Assembly (NCBI GenBank): GCA_016781525.1
Contig: JADDQE010000260.1
Coordinates: 1 to 53,878 of the forward strand
Source of the DNA: a bacterium
GTDB lineage: Bacteria; Chloroflexota; Chloroflexia; Chloroflexales; Kallotenuaceae
Length of the DNA stretch: 53,878 nt
Reading direction: 5' to 3'
Shown in pieces: positions 43,433-52,173 of this stretch. The position numbers and the translations under genes were made by a program. The notes below the pieces were generated by a model. It was not told the DNA's origin, did no database searches, and worked only from the letters and a program-made list of their open reading frames with translations. How positions within the stretch are numbered: position 1 is the stretch's first letter; each line of letters starts with the position of its first letter.

Positions 43433-44644
43433 TCACGCAGCGCGGACAGACTTGTTCGCCGAGTGTGCGCGCCTGGCAAGCCAACGAGCGACCAATACCA
43501 TCGCGAGTGCGGCAGCGATCAAGACTAATGTTGCACCATAGGCATTCGCCATACCTATTGCATCAGCGATCCAGCCGAGGGTCAGTGGCGCGATCAAAAT
43601 CGCGAGGCCAGCGCCCATTGTGACTCGTGCGCTTGCCGCGTCCGTGTCCGGCGCAACACTCAGCGCGATGGCCAGCGTCAGCGGGAACACATTTCCGGCG
43701 CCGAGACCTGTCACGAATAATCCCACGACTTTGATCAGTGGCGACGGAGCAAGCCAGAAGATTGGAAAGCCGCACATGATGATACCTACCGCCACGACCA
43801 GCAGACTGCTCGCCTCCATCACGCGGGTCAGGCGGCCCCCGGCAAGCCGGCCCAAGACTATGGCTACAAAGAAGGCGGCCATCACGCTCGAGGCCGTGCT
43901 CTTCTCCAGCCCGGCGGCGGTGTGGAGGAAATCTGCGCCCCACCCGATCAAGCAGAATTCAATCGCGACGCCCAACAAAATGATGGTCCAGGATACCCAG
44001 AACGCAAGCGGGAGCCGCTCACGAGCAGCTGCTCGCGCCTGGCGTGGCGGGTCAGCGTGAAGCACGCGCGTCCTCGCTCGCACGATGAGGAGCACGGCGA
44101 GGCCCATGACTGCCGAGTACACCGCGGATCGCCAGCCAATACCCACCCGTTGGAATACTCCTAGCAGCAACGGCGCCAGACCCGCGCTGAGGCCACCTGC
44201 GATATTCGCCTCTGTGAAGGCAAGCGCTCGCCAGCGTCCGTGGCGATCCGCGAGCGTCGACTGGACAGTGACGAGCATTAAGGCGCCGGCTAAGCCCATC
44301 ACGAGCGAGGCACCAAGCGTTGCGAGGACATGCGACCCGAATGCTAGCAAGCAGGCAGCAGCAGCCATACCAACCGCTCCACCCCGTAATACCACCTCGC
44401 GACCAAGCGCTTGCACCAGCACCGCTCCGCCCACACCTGCTATCACCATCCCGAGCGCAAATGCGCTGAGGTGGAGCCCGCCGACGGTATAGCTCAAGTT
44501 GAACTCATCGCGCAAAAAGGGCATTAGCGGCCCGAGGATAGCCTGAAGATAGGTGAATGAGGCGAGCAGCAGGTAGGCCTGCCATGTGAACCGATCGCGG
44601 ATGAAGGGGACGTCGGCCTGAATTCGGCCGCTGGTCATCGACAT
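43433..44644 (-). CDS. MFS transporter (12 TMS)
   Basis: A 403-residue carrier with 12 predicted helices in two halves. Helix 1 has SFTYLQAILGPLMPFLRDEF and the loop after helix 4 STLADRHGRWR. It lacks the DHA2 signature and is closer to small-solute carriers than to the 14-helix exporters. ATG at 44644 with GAGGA upstream; a second ATG two codons later is possible. It is followed by the cupin gene, suggesting uptake or export of the compound the cupin acts on. Confidence 0.88.
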   Translation of the reverse strand: MSMTSGRIQADVPFIRDRFTWQAYLLLASFTYLQAILGPLMPFLRDEFNLSYTVGGLHLSAFALGMVIAGVGGAVLVQALGREVVLRGGAVGMAAAACLLAFGSHVLATLGASLVMGLAGALMLVTVQSTLADRHGRWRALAFTEANIAGGLSAGLAPLLLGVFQRVGIGWRSAVYSAVMGLAVLLIVRARTRVLHADPPRQARAAARERLPLAFWVSWTIILLGVAIEFCLIGWGADFLHTAAGLEKSTASSVMAAFFVAIVLGRLAGGRLTRVMEASSLLVVAVGIIMCGFPIFWLAPSPLIKVVGLFVTGLGAGNVFPLTLAIALSVAPDTDAASARVTMGAGLAILIAPLTLGWIADAIGMANAYGATLVLIAAALAMVLVARWLARRAHSANKSVRAA

Positions 44645-44752
44645 GGCAGTTCCTCAATGATTCGGCACTCGTAGGCATGAACGGTCCTCAAGCCGACTTC
44701 AGCTGCACAACGTAGCGTGCGTGGATGGCAGAAACCGATCTTCTGCGCTCCA

Positions 44753-45754
44753 CTAGGCAGAGCCGCGTACGACTAGCTCGGTGTCAAAGATGATACGACG
44801 CGCCTGGATAGGAGCCGACAGGATTTGTTTGAGTAGGAGGTCAGCCGCTGCTCGCCCTGCGGGTGCAATTGGCTGCCGCACAGTTGTGAGCTGGGGACGA
44901 ACGAACTGCGCCTCGGGCGTGTCATCGTAGCCCACAATCGCGATATCGTGCGGCACCTGGTACCCCAGCTCCTGGAGCGAGAGCATTGCGTCGACCGCCA
45001 TCGTATCGTTGGCCACAAAGATCGCACTAGGTGGCACATCTTGCGCGAGCAAGCGTCGCGCGAGCGGTGCGGCGCTACCACGCGTAAAATCACCGTAGAC
45101 CAGCAAGGATTCATCAACGGTTAGGCCGGCCGCCTCCATGGCACGGCAATAACCTTCAAGCCGCAACCTTCCCGGTGGTGTCGACTGGTCGCCGGCGATA
45201 TGCGCGATGCGCCGATGACCCTTGCGGATGAGATACCGCACCGCCTCTGCTGCGCCCCGCTGATCCCGGCTAGCGACGGCACACACGAGCTCATGTCCGA
45301 AGTCGCTCCCGACCGAGACGAAGGCGATGCCGGCTTGCAGAACGCGGTCGACATCGGCGTGGTCGAGGTGCCAGGCGACGACGATGGCGCCATCCACGCC
45401 ACGCTGCACCACGGTGTCAAGAAAGTGGCGTTCCTGTGAGGCGATGCCGCGCGAGTTCGCGATCAGCAGCTCAAAGCTATGCTCCTGCAACACATCCTGG
45501 ATGGCCTGAGCGAGGATAGGATAGAAGGGATTAGCCAGGTCGGGCGTCAACAACGCGACCAGCTGAGTCCGCTGCGTTCGCAGTGCTCGCGCGGCCGCGT
45601 TCGGCTGGTACCCCAGCTCCTCGATCGCCCGCAGGACACGTTCACGCGTCTCAGGCGACACCCGCAGCTTGCGCTCGCCGTTGATGACGTATGACACGGT
45701 TGCCTGGGATACGCCGGCGCGTAGAGCGACGTCGCGGCTGCTGGGCCGTTTCAT
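44753..45754 (-). CDS. LacI-family transcriptional regulator
   Basis: A 333-residue regulator. The N-terminal helix-turn-helix (SRDVALRAGVSQATVSYVINGERK) and the hinge helix (PNAAARALRTQRT) bind DNA; the rest is a periplasmic-binding-like sugar sensor. The start ATG overlaps the stop of the upstream ADP-ribosylglycohydrolase-family gene (ATGA), so it is translated with that operon. It is the last gene of the carbohydrate locus and probably represses it; an operator-like palindrome lies before the first gene at 48179. Confidence 0.93.
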   Translation of the reverse strand: MKRPSSRDVALRAGVSQATVSYVINGERKLRVSPETRERVLRAIEELGYQPNAAARALRTQRTQLVALLTPDLANPFYPILAQAIQDVLQEHSFELLIANSRGIASQERHFLDTVVQRGVDGAIVVAWHLDHADVDRVLQAGIAFVSVGSDFGHELVCAVASRDQRGAAEAVRYLIRKGHRRIAHIAGDQSTPPGRLRLEGYCRAMEAAGLTVDESLLVYGDFTRGSAAPLARRLLAQDVPPSAIFVANDTMAVDAMLSLQELGYQVPHDIAIVGYDDTPEAQFVRPQLTTVRQPIAPAGRAAADLLLKQILSAPIQARRIIFDTELVVRGSA

Positions 45755-46911
45755 ACAGCTGTCTGCCCTGTCGCCGACTCAGCGCCTAGGAGAGCGAAGA
45801 ATCGCGCTCGTTCAGCGGCAGCTGCATGCTCTCGCTGCTGTAATGTACATGCAAGCGCGGCGAGTCCTGTTGCGAGACCATCGAGATCGGCGCGGTTAGC
45901 TGCATTAATGCGTGCGATCCACTCGGGTCGAATCGACCGAGCACCGCGAAGCGTGCCAGCGATCGCACCCGCCATTCCCGCGATCGAGTCGCAGTCACGT
46001 CCATAATTAGCTCCCCCAAATACACTCTGCTCGAAGTTGGCGCTTCCCACCACCAGCATCCCGAGGGCAATAGGCAGCTCCTCGATACTCCGCGTGCGGC
46101 TGGGCGTCCAATCGTCGGTTCCATTCCCACGATCATGGAAATTCTCAGGGGCGCCGTCATAGGGACGAATCGCATCGCGTAGGGGACCAATGGCCGCTTG
46201 CCAGTCGTCGTACTGCCGAGCGCGAGCGACAACAGCCTCGATCGCAGCCCTGGTCCCCTCTTTTGCAAACGCCAGCGCAGCTTCCACAATGCTGTCGACT
46301 GTGGCATCCGGCTTGAAAGCCTCGGCTACACAGGCAGCCACCACCCCTGCCGCCTCCAAGCCGTAGCTCCACTGATGCGCGCTGAAGAGCTCGACTGCTT
46401 CACGATACGCGTTGGCGGGGTTGCACGCGTTGACGATGCCCACCGGGGCTGCATACATTGCAGCCCCGCAGTTAACCATATTGCCGACACCACCTAGCCG
46501 AGGATCTGCATTCGCGAGCCTGAGGCGCATCAACAGCCATTTTTCCGGGTAGAACAGCCGGTCGACAAACGGCATCTCACGGCCGTACTCCCCAACCCAC
46601 CGCGGCTCGTCCGCGATTAGGGGAACAATCTTGCGCGCGAAGCGAAACGGATCGAGATGGTCTCCAGTCTCGAGGTAAATTCGGCTGAGGAGCTGCACCA
46701 TGTGGGTATCATCGGTGTAGCGCCCGTCGCCCTTGCCCACATCGGATGGCCCATTCCACGGCTCGACGAAATCGCTAATCACTCCGTAGCGCAGTCGAAT
46801 CTCGTCGGGCGTGTAGCCCTCGGCGGGAGCGCCCATCGCATCGCCGACTGCCCCGCCATACAGGCAGCCCCGCACCTTGTCAAGCAAAAGACTAGGGTTG
46901 AGATCGCTCAT
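45751..46911 (-). CDS. ADP-ribosylglycohydrolase-family protein
   Basis: A 386-residue all-helical ADP-ribosylglycohydrolase fold. The two-Mg2+ site is readable as TDDT in DGRYTDDTHM (near residue 66) and D-C-D in GRDCDSIAGMAGAIAG. GGAVGDAMGAPAEGYTP opens the domain as expected. The family cleaves N- or O-glycosidic bonds to ADP-ribose, but members inside sugar operons, as here between an ABC permease and a LacI regulator, probably hydrolyse a small riboside or glycoside. AAGGATG upstream of ATG 46911 is a weak ribosome binding site. Confidence 0.9.
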   Translation of the reverse strand: MSDLNPSLLLDKVRGCLYGGAVGDAMGAPAEGYTPDEIRLRYGVISDFVEPWNGPSDVGKGDGRYTDDTHMVQLLSRIYLETGDHLDPFRFARKIVPLIADEPRWVGEYGREMPFVDRLFYPEKWLLMRLRLANADPRLGGVGNMVNCGAAMYAAPVGIVNACNPANAYREAVELFSAHQWSYGLEAAGVVAACVAEAFKPDATVDSIVEAALAFAKEGTRAAIEAVVARARQYDDWQAAIGPLRDAIRPYDGAPENFHDRGNGTDDWTPSRTRSIEELPIALGMLVVGSANFEQSVFGGANYGRDCDSIAGMAGAIAGTLRGARSIRPEWIARINAANRADLDGLATGLAALACTLQQREHAAAAERARFFALLGAESATGQTAV

Positions 46912-46935
46912 AAGCCATACATCCTTGCGGGTGCC

Positions 46936-47778
46936 TCAGCCTTTAATCCCGCCTTGGGTCAGGCCTTCGATAAACCGCCGTTGGAGCGCCAGGAAAATAA
47001 TCAGGACGGGCGCGAGCATCATGACTGCGGCTGCGCTGGTGAGCCCCCAATCACGGCTGAACCTGGTCGTAAACTTGAAGTAGCTTGTCGCAACCGGGAA
47101 GAGATCGGGATCGTTCACAAAGATGAGCGCCAATGGGAACTCACCCCAGACGGCGAGTGCGACGACCAATCCAACGGTTAGAAAGCCGGGCCAGGCAAGC
47201 GGCAGCACCACTTTGGTAAACACTTGCAGCTCATTCGCGCCGTCAATGCGCGCCGCATCCTCGAAATCAGCTGGTAGCTGCACCATGTACGAGCGGAGCA
47301 AGAAAATCGCGAACGGCGCGTTCAGCGCGACATAGATGATGGTCAAGCCAAAAAGGCTGTTGATCAACCCCAAGCTTCGCCAAAGAAAGAAAAGCGGCAC
47401 GAGATACAGCCATATCGGCAGCGTCGAGACGACCAGAAAGTAGAACATCAGCCAGCTCGAGCCGACAGGATTCAGCCGAGCGAGGCTGTATGCGCCAAGG
47501 CCCCCAAACACTAGCACGCCCGCCACCGTTCCCGCCACCAGAATCGCGCTGTTACGGGTTGTCGTCGCAAAGTCGCCGACTGTCCACGCTCGCGAGAAGT
47601 TTTCCCAGTGAAGGACACCTGGTGGTCCAAGCGGGTTTCGCCCTACCTCGGCATTGTTTTTAAACGAGTTAAAGCCGAGCACAAAGACCGGAGCCAGGGC
47701 AAAAAACACCAGTAGACTTAGAATCACGTAGTTCGGCACCAGGCTCTTTTGGCGCCGATGTTTCAAGAGGCGCATCAT
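46936..47778 (-). CDS. carbohydrate ABC transporter permease, MalG type
   Basis: About 280 residues with six membrane helices. The EAA loop (EDAARIDGANELQVFTKVVLPLAWP) that docks on the ATPase is intact, as is the MalG-type C-terminus (QRRFIEGLTQGGIKG). It normally forms a heterodimer with a MalF-type permease and works with a lipoprotein binding protein; here both partners are reduced to fragments directly upstream. I chose ATG at 47778, which overlaps the partner's stop (ATGATG). It is probably non-functional unless partners are supplied elsewhere. Confidence 0.88.
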   Translation of the reverse strand: MMRLLKHRRQKSLVPNYVILSLLVFFALAPVFVLGFNSFKNNAEVGRNPLGPPGVLHWENFSRAWTVGDFATTTRNSAILVAGTVAGVLVFGGLGAYSLARLNPVGSSWLMFYFLVVSTLPIWLYLVPLFFLWRSLGLINSLFGLTIIYVALNAPFAIFLLRSYMVQLPADFEDAARIDGANELQVFTKVVLPLAWPGFLTVGLVVALAVWGEFPLALIFVNDPDLFPVATSYFKFTTRFSRDWGLTSAAAVMMLAPVLIIFLALQRRFIEGLTQGGIKG

Positions 47779-47903
47779 ATCTCCCATCCTCGGCGACGGA
47801 GTAGACCAAACGCAGCGATGATTGCGGCCGCAAAGAGGCTGATCGTCAATTCAATCGCCGCCGCGTACCCGGCCCCGAAGCGGTTAAACGCGGACTTATA
47901 CAG
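47775..47903 (-). pseudogene. C-terminal remnant of a MalF-type ABC permease
   Basis: The 42 codons 47903-47778 read LYKSAFNRFGAGYAAAIELT, then a hydrophobic helix, then LLRRRGWEI and TGA. This is the typical last helix and tail of MalF-family permeases. The stop overlaps the start of the MalG-type gene, as in intact operons. Everything upstream (about 250 residues) is missing; it is joined directly to the binding-protein remnant in the same frame. Confidence 0.85.
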
Positions 47904-48155
47904 CTAGGATATCTTCGTCTTTTCGCCGCCGGCTTGCGCCACCGCCGAGCCCGGGGCTGCAGCAGGAGATTGCGACGCCGGTACTTCTGCGCTGACACTG
48001 GTGGCCGGCGATTGCTCTGCTGGGACTTCTCCAGCTGCAGACGCGACGGATGACTGCCCAGGTGAGGCCGTACCTGTTGCCGGTGCTCCACCACAGCCAC
48101 TGAGTATCATTGGGCCGAGCACGAGCACCGTCGTAAGAAACTGTTTGACCTTCAT
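47904..48155 (-). pseudogene. N-terminal remnant of an ABC sugar-binding lipoprotein
   Basis: 83 codons: MKVKQF, a hydrophobic signal helix and the lipobox LSGCGG, then a Ser/Pro/Ala-rich linker and the start of a mature domain (GGEKTKIS), where a stop codon falls at the deletion joint. The remaining ~350 residues of a normal extracellular solute-binding protein are gone. AAGGAG lies six bases before ATG 48155, so a short exported lipopeptide may still be made. It is the first gene of the truncated ABC operon. Confidence 0.85.
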
Positions 48156-48178
48156 CGGTTGCTCCTTGATACCCTTGC

Positions 48179-48189
48179 GAAACCGTTTC
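48179..48189. promoter_or_regulatory. LacI/CcpA-like operator candidate
   Basis: GAAAC-C-GTTTC, a perfect 5-bp-arm palindrome, resembles LacI-family operators. It is 24 bases upstream of the binding-protein start codon, just before its ribosome binding site, in the operon that encodes a LacI-type regulator. Confidence 0.5.
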
Positions 48190-48352
48190 TCCCTGATCTT
48201 CTCCGCCCAGTACCAGTCGGGTTGATCTGCACCCTCTCCGGGGTGGGGCAGTCGCCCTACGCGAGTCCACCACAGTTCCCTCGCCACAGGTCGCGTGCCA
48301 TTATTCTTGCCGCCCCTAGAGGTGATGCACTCCCTGCAGCAAACGCGGCCGC

Positions 48353-50458
48353 CTACGCGTACACGGTGACATCCTCTATATCGACACGCCCCTCGTCGGC
48401 GATCAGGGCAATCGCACCCTCCAGCAGCGGCTGGTCCTGATCGTCGATCCGGAGCTGCTCCACGCCGTCGATCCGCCCGATCACCTCACGCCCGGTAACG
48501 GCAAGCTCCAGGTGGTAGGTCCGGTCCAGCTCCCATGGATACGCCACTTCCGCCAGCACATGTTCGCCGTCCAGCGCTTTAACGAGTCGAGCAGTCCCAT
48601 CGGCGCACAGCAGGAGGCCATACCAGCGCTGCATCCCTTGAACACGCGCGGCGATACCGGCTCGCCTTGCCATATGGGGCCGGACTGGCGCCACGACACG
48701 GTAGTCCCGCCACTCCCGGGCCCCTTGCGATACCAGCCCCGTGCCCGCATTCTGCACCACGCGATAGGTCGACTCATGACTGAAGGTAAATTGGTCGACT
48801 CCGGAAACCCATGCGCGCTGCCACAACTTCCCGCCATTCGCCGGTCGCTTGAAGACCACCTCGGGAGTGCCATCCCACGTCAGATAATCAAGGTAAACAC
48901 TGCCAGAAGTACCCTTGTCGCCCACAATCTCCACCCCGACTTCCGCAATTGGTGCTCCGTCCGTCGAGCCGAGCCGCCAAGACCACTCGTGCTCGGCACC
49001 CGCCTCCAGCAGTGCTTCAGGGCCAAAGGTGTGGACCAGCTGGTCCTGAGCACCATAGGTTCGGATGTAGAGGCGACATGTAACTGGTGCGCCGTTCGTG
49101 CCGTCAGCTACGACTCGGGCCCGCACCACCTGCCCGGGGTAGAGCGAGGGCGAGGCGAGCAGTGCGTAGCCCTGCATGTCGAGGGCTTCGGGTGGCGTGA
49201 AGGTTGCCGTTGCAACACGAGCTACCCGGCCAGGAGCCAGGTTGCGATAGCGAAGCGCCAAGCTGCGCTCACCGTCCTGACTATACCCCACCACATTCTC
49301 CGTCGTCACCGTTCCGTGTGTCTCAGCGCTAAGCTCGGGCTGGAAGCCCTGCACGGACCCAGGCAGCTCAAAGTGGAAGCGGGCACCACTTTTGGGATAG
49401 AGCGGCTCCTGGCCCCCTAAAGCCCGACCGATATTGACGACGTTATACGTTTCACGAACTGCGTCCGTCACAGCACGACCACCATCAGCTGTCGGAAGGT
49501 ATAGCCGGTCCGCAACTGGCCCGCGCCAATCGGGACCCGCTTCGATGCCGGCCAGTCCATTTTTGATTCCCATCAGGCAGCCGACATTGCCCGAGTTGCA
49601 GTCGGTGTCCCAGCCGGCGGTATTGGTGATCATGAGCGACTTTTGGAAGTCGTCGTCGCCATAGAGCAGACCAAGATGAATCAGTGCATGATTGGGGACC
49701 ATGTGGCAGTTGCCGCCGTAGATGTGGTAGCCGTAGTGTTCGTCGATGCAGGCACGCGTGGTGCGCCAGTCGGGATAGCGGGCGTGCCAGTCCCGAATAT
49801 CGTGGATCATGCGGGCAATCAGCGCATCCTGCGGAATCACCGCGAGACCAATGTCGATCAGCCGCTGCAGGTCGGACTCGACGAAGGCTTGCGCCTCCAT
49901 CGCCGCGAGCACCTGAGCGCCGTGGACCGCGGCACCGTCATGACTCACACTCGCCGCACGACGGGCAAGGTCGGCTGCAAGCTCAGGATCGCCCGGCGCT
50001 ACCATCGCCCAGCCATCAATAAAAATTTGCGCCCCGATCTGCTCCGCGACAACCTGCCCGTTGCGCTCGATGCTGCCGCTCTCGGGGGCGGGGATGCCAC
50101 GCTTGAGCCGCAGGAAGGCGGTATGCTCGGTTGAATTACCCATGCCGCCCCACCACAGGATAGTCTTTTGCTCGATGATGTAATTGAGCCATGTCTGACC
50201 AATTTGCGCCGGCGTGAGGTCACGGCGATTGTTGTAGTCGGGCAAGGCACGTAGGAAGGTGAACGTACCAGAGATATCGTCATCGGTGACGATCAAAGGT
50301 TTTGCGAGGCGCTGATGGACATAGTAATAAATCTCGCCGAGCTCGGCCATGATGCGGTCATAGGTCCAGCCTTCAAAGGGACGGCCGAGGTAAACGCCGA
50401 TGAGCTTGCCGAGGACTCCGCTGTAGACGCGCTCAGCATAATCCCGTGGGAGAGACAT
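48353..50458 (-). CDS. ADP-ribosylglycohydrolase-family protein with a C-terminal beta-sandwich (lectin-like) extension
   Basis: A 701-residue two-part protein. Residues 1 to about 370 are an ADP-ribosylglycohydrolase-type domain: GVLGKLIGVYLGRPFEGW at the start, TDDDISGT as first metal motif and AGWDTDCNSGNVGCLMG as the second. Residues ~390-700 are beta-rich; the last 170 (KLWQRAWVSGVDQF, RAGIAARVQGMQRWYGLLL, EGAIALIADEGRV) resemble the jelly-roll of LamG/DUF1080 carbohydrate-binding domains. This architecture fits a glycoside hydrolase-like enzyme rather than a regulator of protein ADP-ribosylation. ATG at 50458 has AAGGAG seven bases upstream. It lies just upstream of the truncated ABC operon. 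Confidence 0.88.
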   Translation of the reverse strand: MSLPRDYAERVYSGVLGKLIGVYLGRPFEGWTYDRIMAELGEIYYYVHQRLAKPLIVTDDDISGTFTFLRALPDYNNRRDLTPAQIGQTWLNYIIEQKTILWWGGMGNSTEHTAFLRLKRGIPAPESGSIERNGQVVAEQIGAQIFIDGWAMVAPGDPELAADLARRAASVSHDGAAVHGAQVLAAMEAQAFVESDLQRLIDIGLAVIPQDALIARMIHDIRDWHARYPDWRTTRACIDEHYGYHIYGGNCHMVPNHALIHLGLLYGDDDFQKSLMITNTAGWDTDCNSGNVGCLMGIKNGLAGIEAGPDWRGPVADRLYLPTADGGRAVTDAVRETYNVVNIGRALGGQEPLYPKSGARFHFELPGSVQGFQPELSAETHGTVTTENVVGYSQDGERSLALRYRNLAPGRVARVATATFTPPEALDMQGYALLASPSLYPGQVVRARVVADGTNGAPVTCRLYIRTYGAQDQLVHTFGPEALLEAGAEHEWSWRLGSTDGAPIAEVGVEIVGDKGTSGSVYLDYLTWDGTPEVVFKRPANGGKLWQRAWVSGVDQFTFSHESTYRVVQNAGTGLVSQGAREWRDYRVVAPVRPHMARRAGIAARVQGMQRWYGLLLCADGTARLVKALDGEHVLAEVAYPWELDRTYHLELAVTGREVIGRIDGVEQLRIDDQDQPLLEGAIALIADEGRVDIEDVTVYA

Positions 50459-51082
50459 CCAGCAACTCCTTACACTACGACTCGAGGGTACGCTAACACA
50501 GCAGGAGCCGGCGAACAAGATCGGAAGGGACCTGGACGAGGGAATGGCCGCTGGGCCAGTGCCGTACTCTCTACGGGATAGCGTTTGCATCAAGCCTTAG
50601 CAGGCGTTTGGAGCCCTAGCCGTTAATGATAAGCTTCGCATAGTATGCCAGAAGGCGCAAGGTCACCTGCTCAAGCAGCGCCAGAATCGCTGTAATCCCA
50701 AACGCCAAACCGAATAGCAAAAAGTTACTGGCATCGTCAGCCCGAAACGCAAAGCTGAGAGCCGTAGCCGCCGCCGGATCGAACGCATCGCGCCTTCGAT
50801 TGGCTGTAGGCTGGTCCGCTCCTGACTCATTGTTTCCTCGTTAACGACCATTCACGGCCACCCTCGACGAGTGGCCGGCCGCAAGCAAGCGACATCTGCA
50901 CCAGCATGTACGCAGCACGAAAGCAAGGCCGGGGTCGGCTGCGTGAAACAGCTGCAGAGCTTGCGCTATCGCTCCGACCTCACGGCACGCCCGCAACGAT
51001 TTTGGTCGAGCCCGCTCGACTGCGCTCACAACCTCGCCGACGGCGAACGCTGTGGCCGAGCATACGGACATTGGACAGAGAG
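50459..51082. other. gene-poor stretch with one small frameshifted gene candidate
   Basis: Apart from the small membrane protein candidate at 50616-50830 I see nothing I can support. Frames open on both strands at 50841-51104 look like noise. Confidence 0.4.
50616..50830 (-). pseudogene. possible frameshifted small membrane protein
   Basis: ATG at 50830 follows GAGGA and opens MSQERTSLQPIEGAMRSIRR. In another frame the same stretch gives RADDASNFLLFGLAFGITAI followed by LALLEQVTLRLLAYYAKLIING and TAG at 50616, a convincing membrane helix and amphipathic tail with no start codon of its own. A one-base indel between about 50720 and 50790 would join them into a ~70-residue single-span protein. 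No family recognised. Confidence 0.35.
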
Positions 51083-52042
51083 CTACCCTCGCCGGGCCTT
51101 GTGAGCTTCCCGAAGCTGAGGCATGACCTCGCGCGCAAAGAGCTCCAGCCCGGTCGTGCTGGGGAAGTCGAGCACACGGACGATCAGATAGTCGACCCCG
51201 AGATCAATGAACGCTTGCAGCTGGGCTGCGACCTGCTTCGGCGTGCCGACGATCGCATCCTGGTTGTTATACGGGGAGGCTGCAGCGATGTGCTGTGCTT
51301 CCGCCTCGGTCGGCGCCACCGCGGTGGCTTCCGCCGACCAGGTTTTGAGAATCTCGTCGTAATCTCGCCCGATAGCCTCACAGTGCTGGCGCAGCACGTC
51401 CAGTTTGTGTGCATAGTTATCGAGACTTCCACCGGGAATGTTCCACCAATCGGCATACTGGGCTACGAGCCGCAGCGTACGCTTTTCGCCGCCGCCGCCG
51501 ATCAACAGGGGAGGGATGGGGTCCGGTTGCGGCGCGCAGTATGCGTTGTCGATTCGGTAGTGCTTGCCCTCGAAGCTAGCCGGCGCCTGGGTCCACAGCT
51601 GCTTAGCGATCAGAATCGCCTCTTCCAGCTGGTCCATACGTATCCCAGGCCGCGGAAATTCATAGTTATACGCCCGGTATTCCTCTTCCATCCAGCCAGC
51701 CCCAATACCAAAGACGAAGCGGCCGCCGGTCAGGAGCTGGAGATTCGCAACCATCTTGGCCAGCAAGGCAGGATTCCGGTACGACTGGCAGATAACACTC
51801 GCGCCAAAGGTCAGCGTTGGATACACCGCGGCAAACTACGCGATGGTACTGAGGCATTCTAGGTAAGGCGTATCATTCGGCTGCCAGCCGGCCCACGGCA
51901 TTAAGTGATCATCAACCCAGACCGAGTCGATGAAGGGATGGATCCGCTGCAACGTATGATGGATTTGCTCGATAAAGACAGGCCCGCTGCTACCATCGAC
52001 CGGAAACGAGTGCATGTGCCAGCCAAACTTCAGGTCACGCAT
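51083..52042 (-). pseudogene. LLM-class F420-dependent oxidoreductase interrupted by TAG
   Basis: A single 320-codon frame codes for a complete luciferase-like oxidoreductase except for TAG at 51836-51838. Before it: MRDLKFGWHMHSFP up to LSTIA (68 codons, with WVDDHLMPW, the family's strand 2). After it: FAAVYPTLTFGASVICQSYRNPALLAK, GRFVFGIGAGWMEEEY, PPLLIGGGGEKRTLRL and the rest of the barrel. Relatives have Tyr or Trp at the stop position. ATG at 52042 has GGAGGA 10 bases upstream. It is a recent nonsense mutation or a base-call error; no good internal restart is seen. Confidence 0.85.
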
Positions 52043-52173
52043 GGCGCTGATTCCTCCGTATCTCGAAACACACGAGTTGTAGTGGCTGCCGCAGCCACCT
52101 CACGGCCGGTCCGAGCTTCAAACACATCCCGCAAACCCCACGTTCGGCACGTTCGCACCCTGCACTTCGCTGC

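Noticed and set aside
11296-51838. Reassignment of TAG as a sense codon
   Set aside because: Two genes have in-frame TAG, but SelO, the second exporter and others end properly at TAG, so recoding of the whole genome is not supported.
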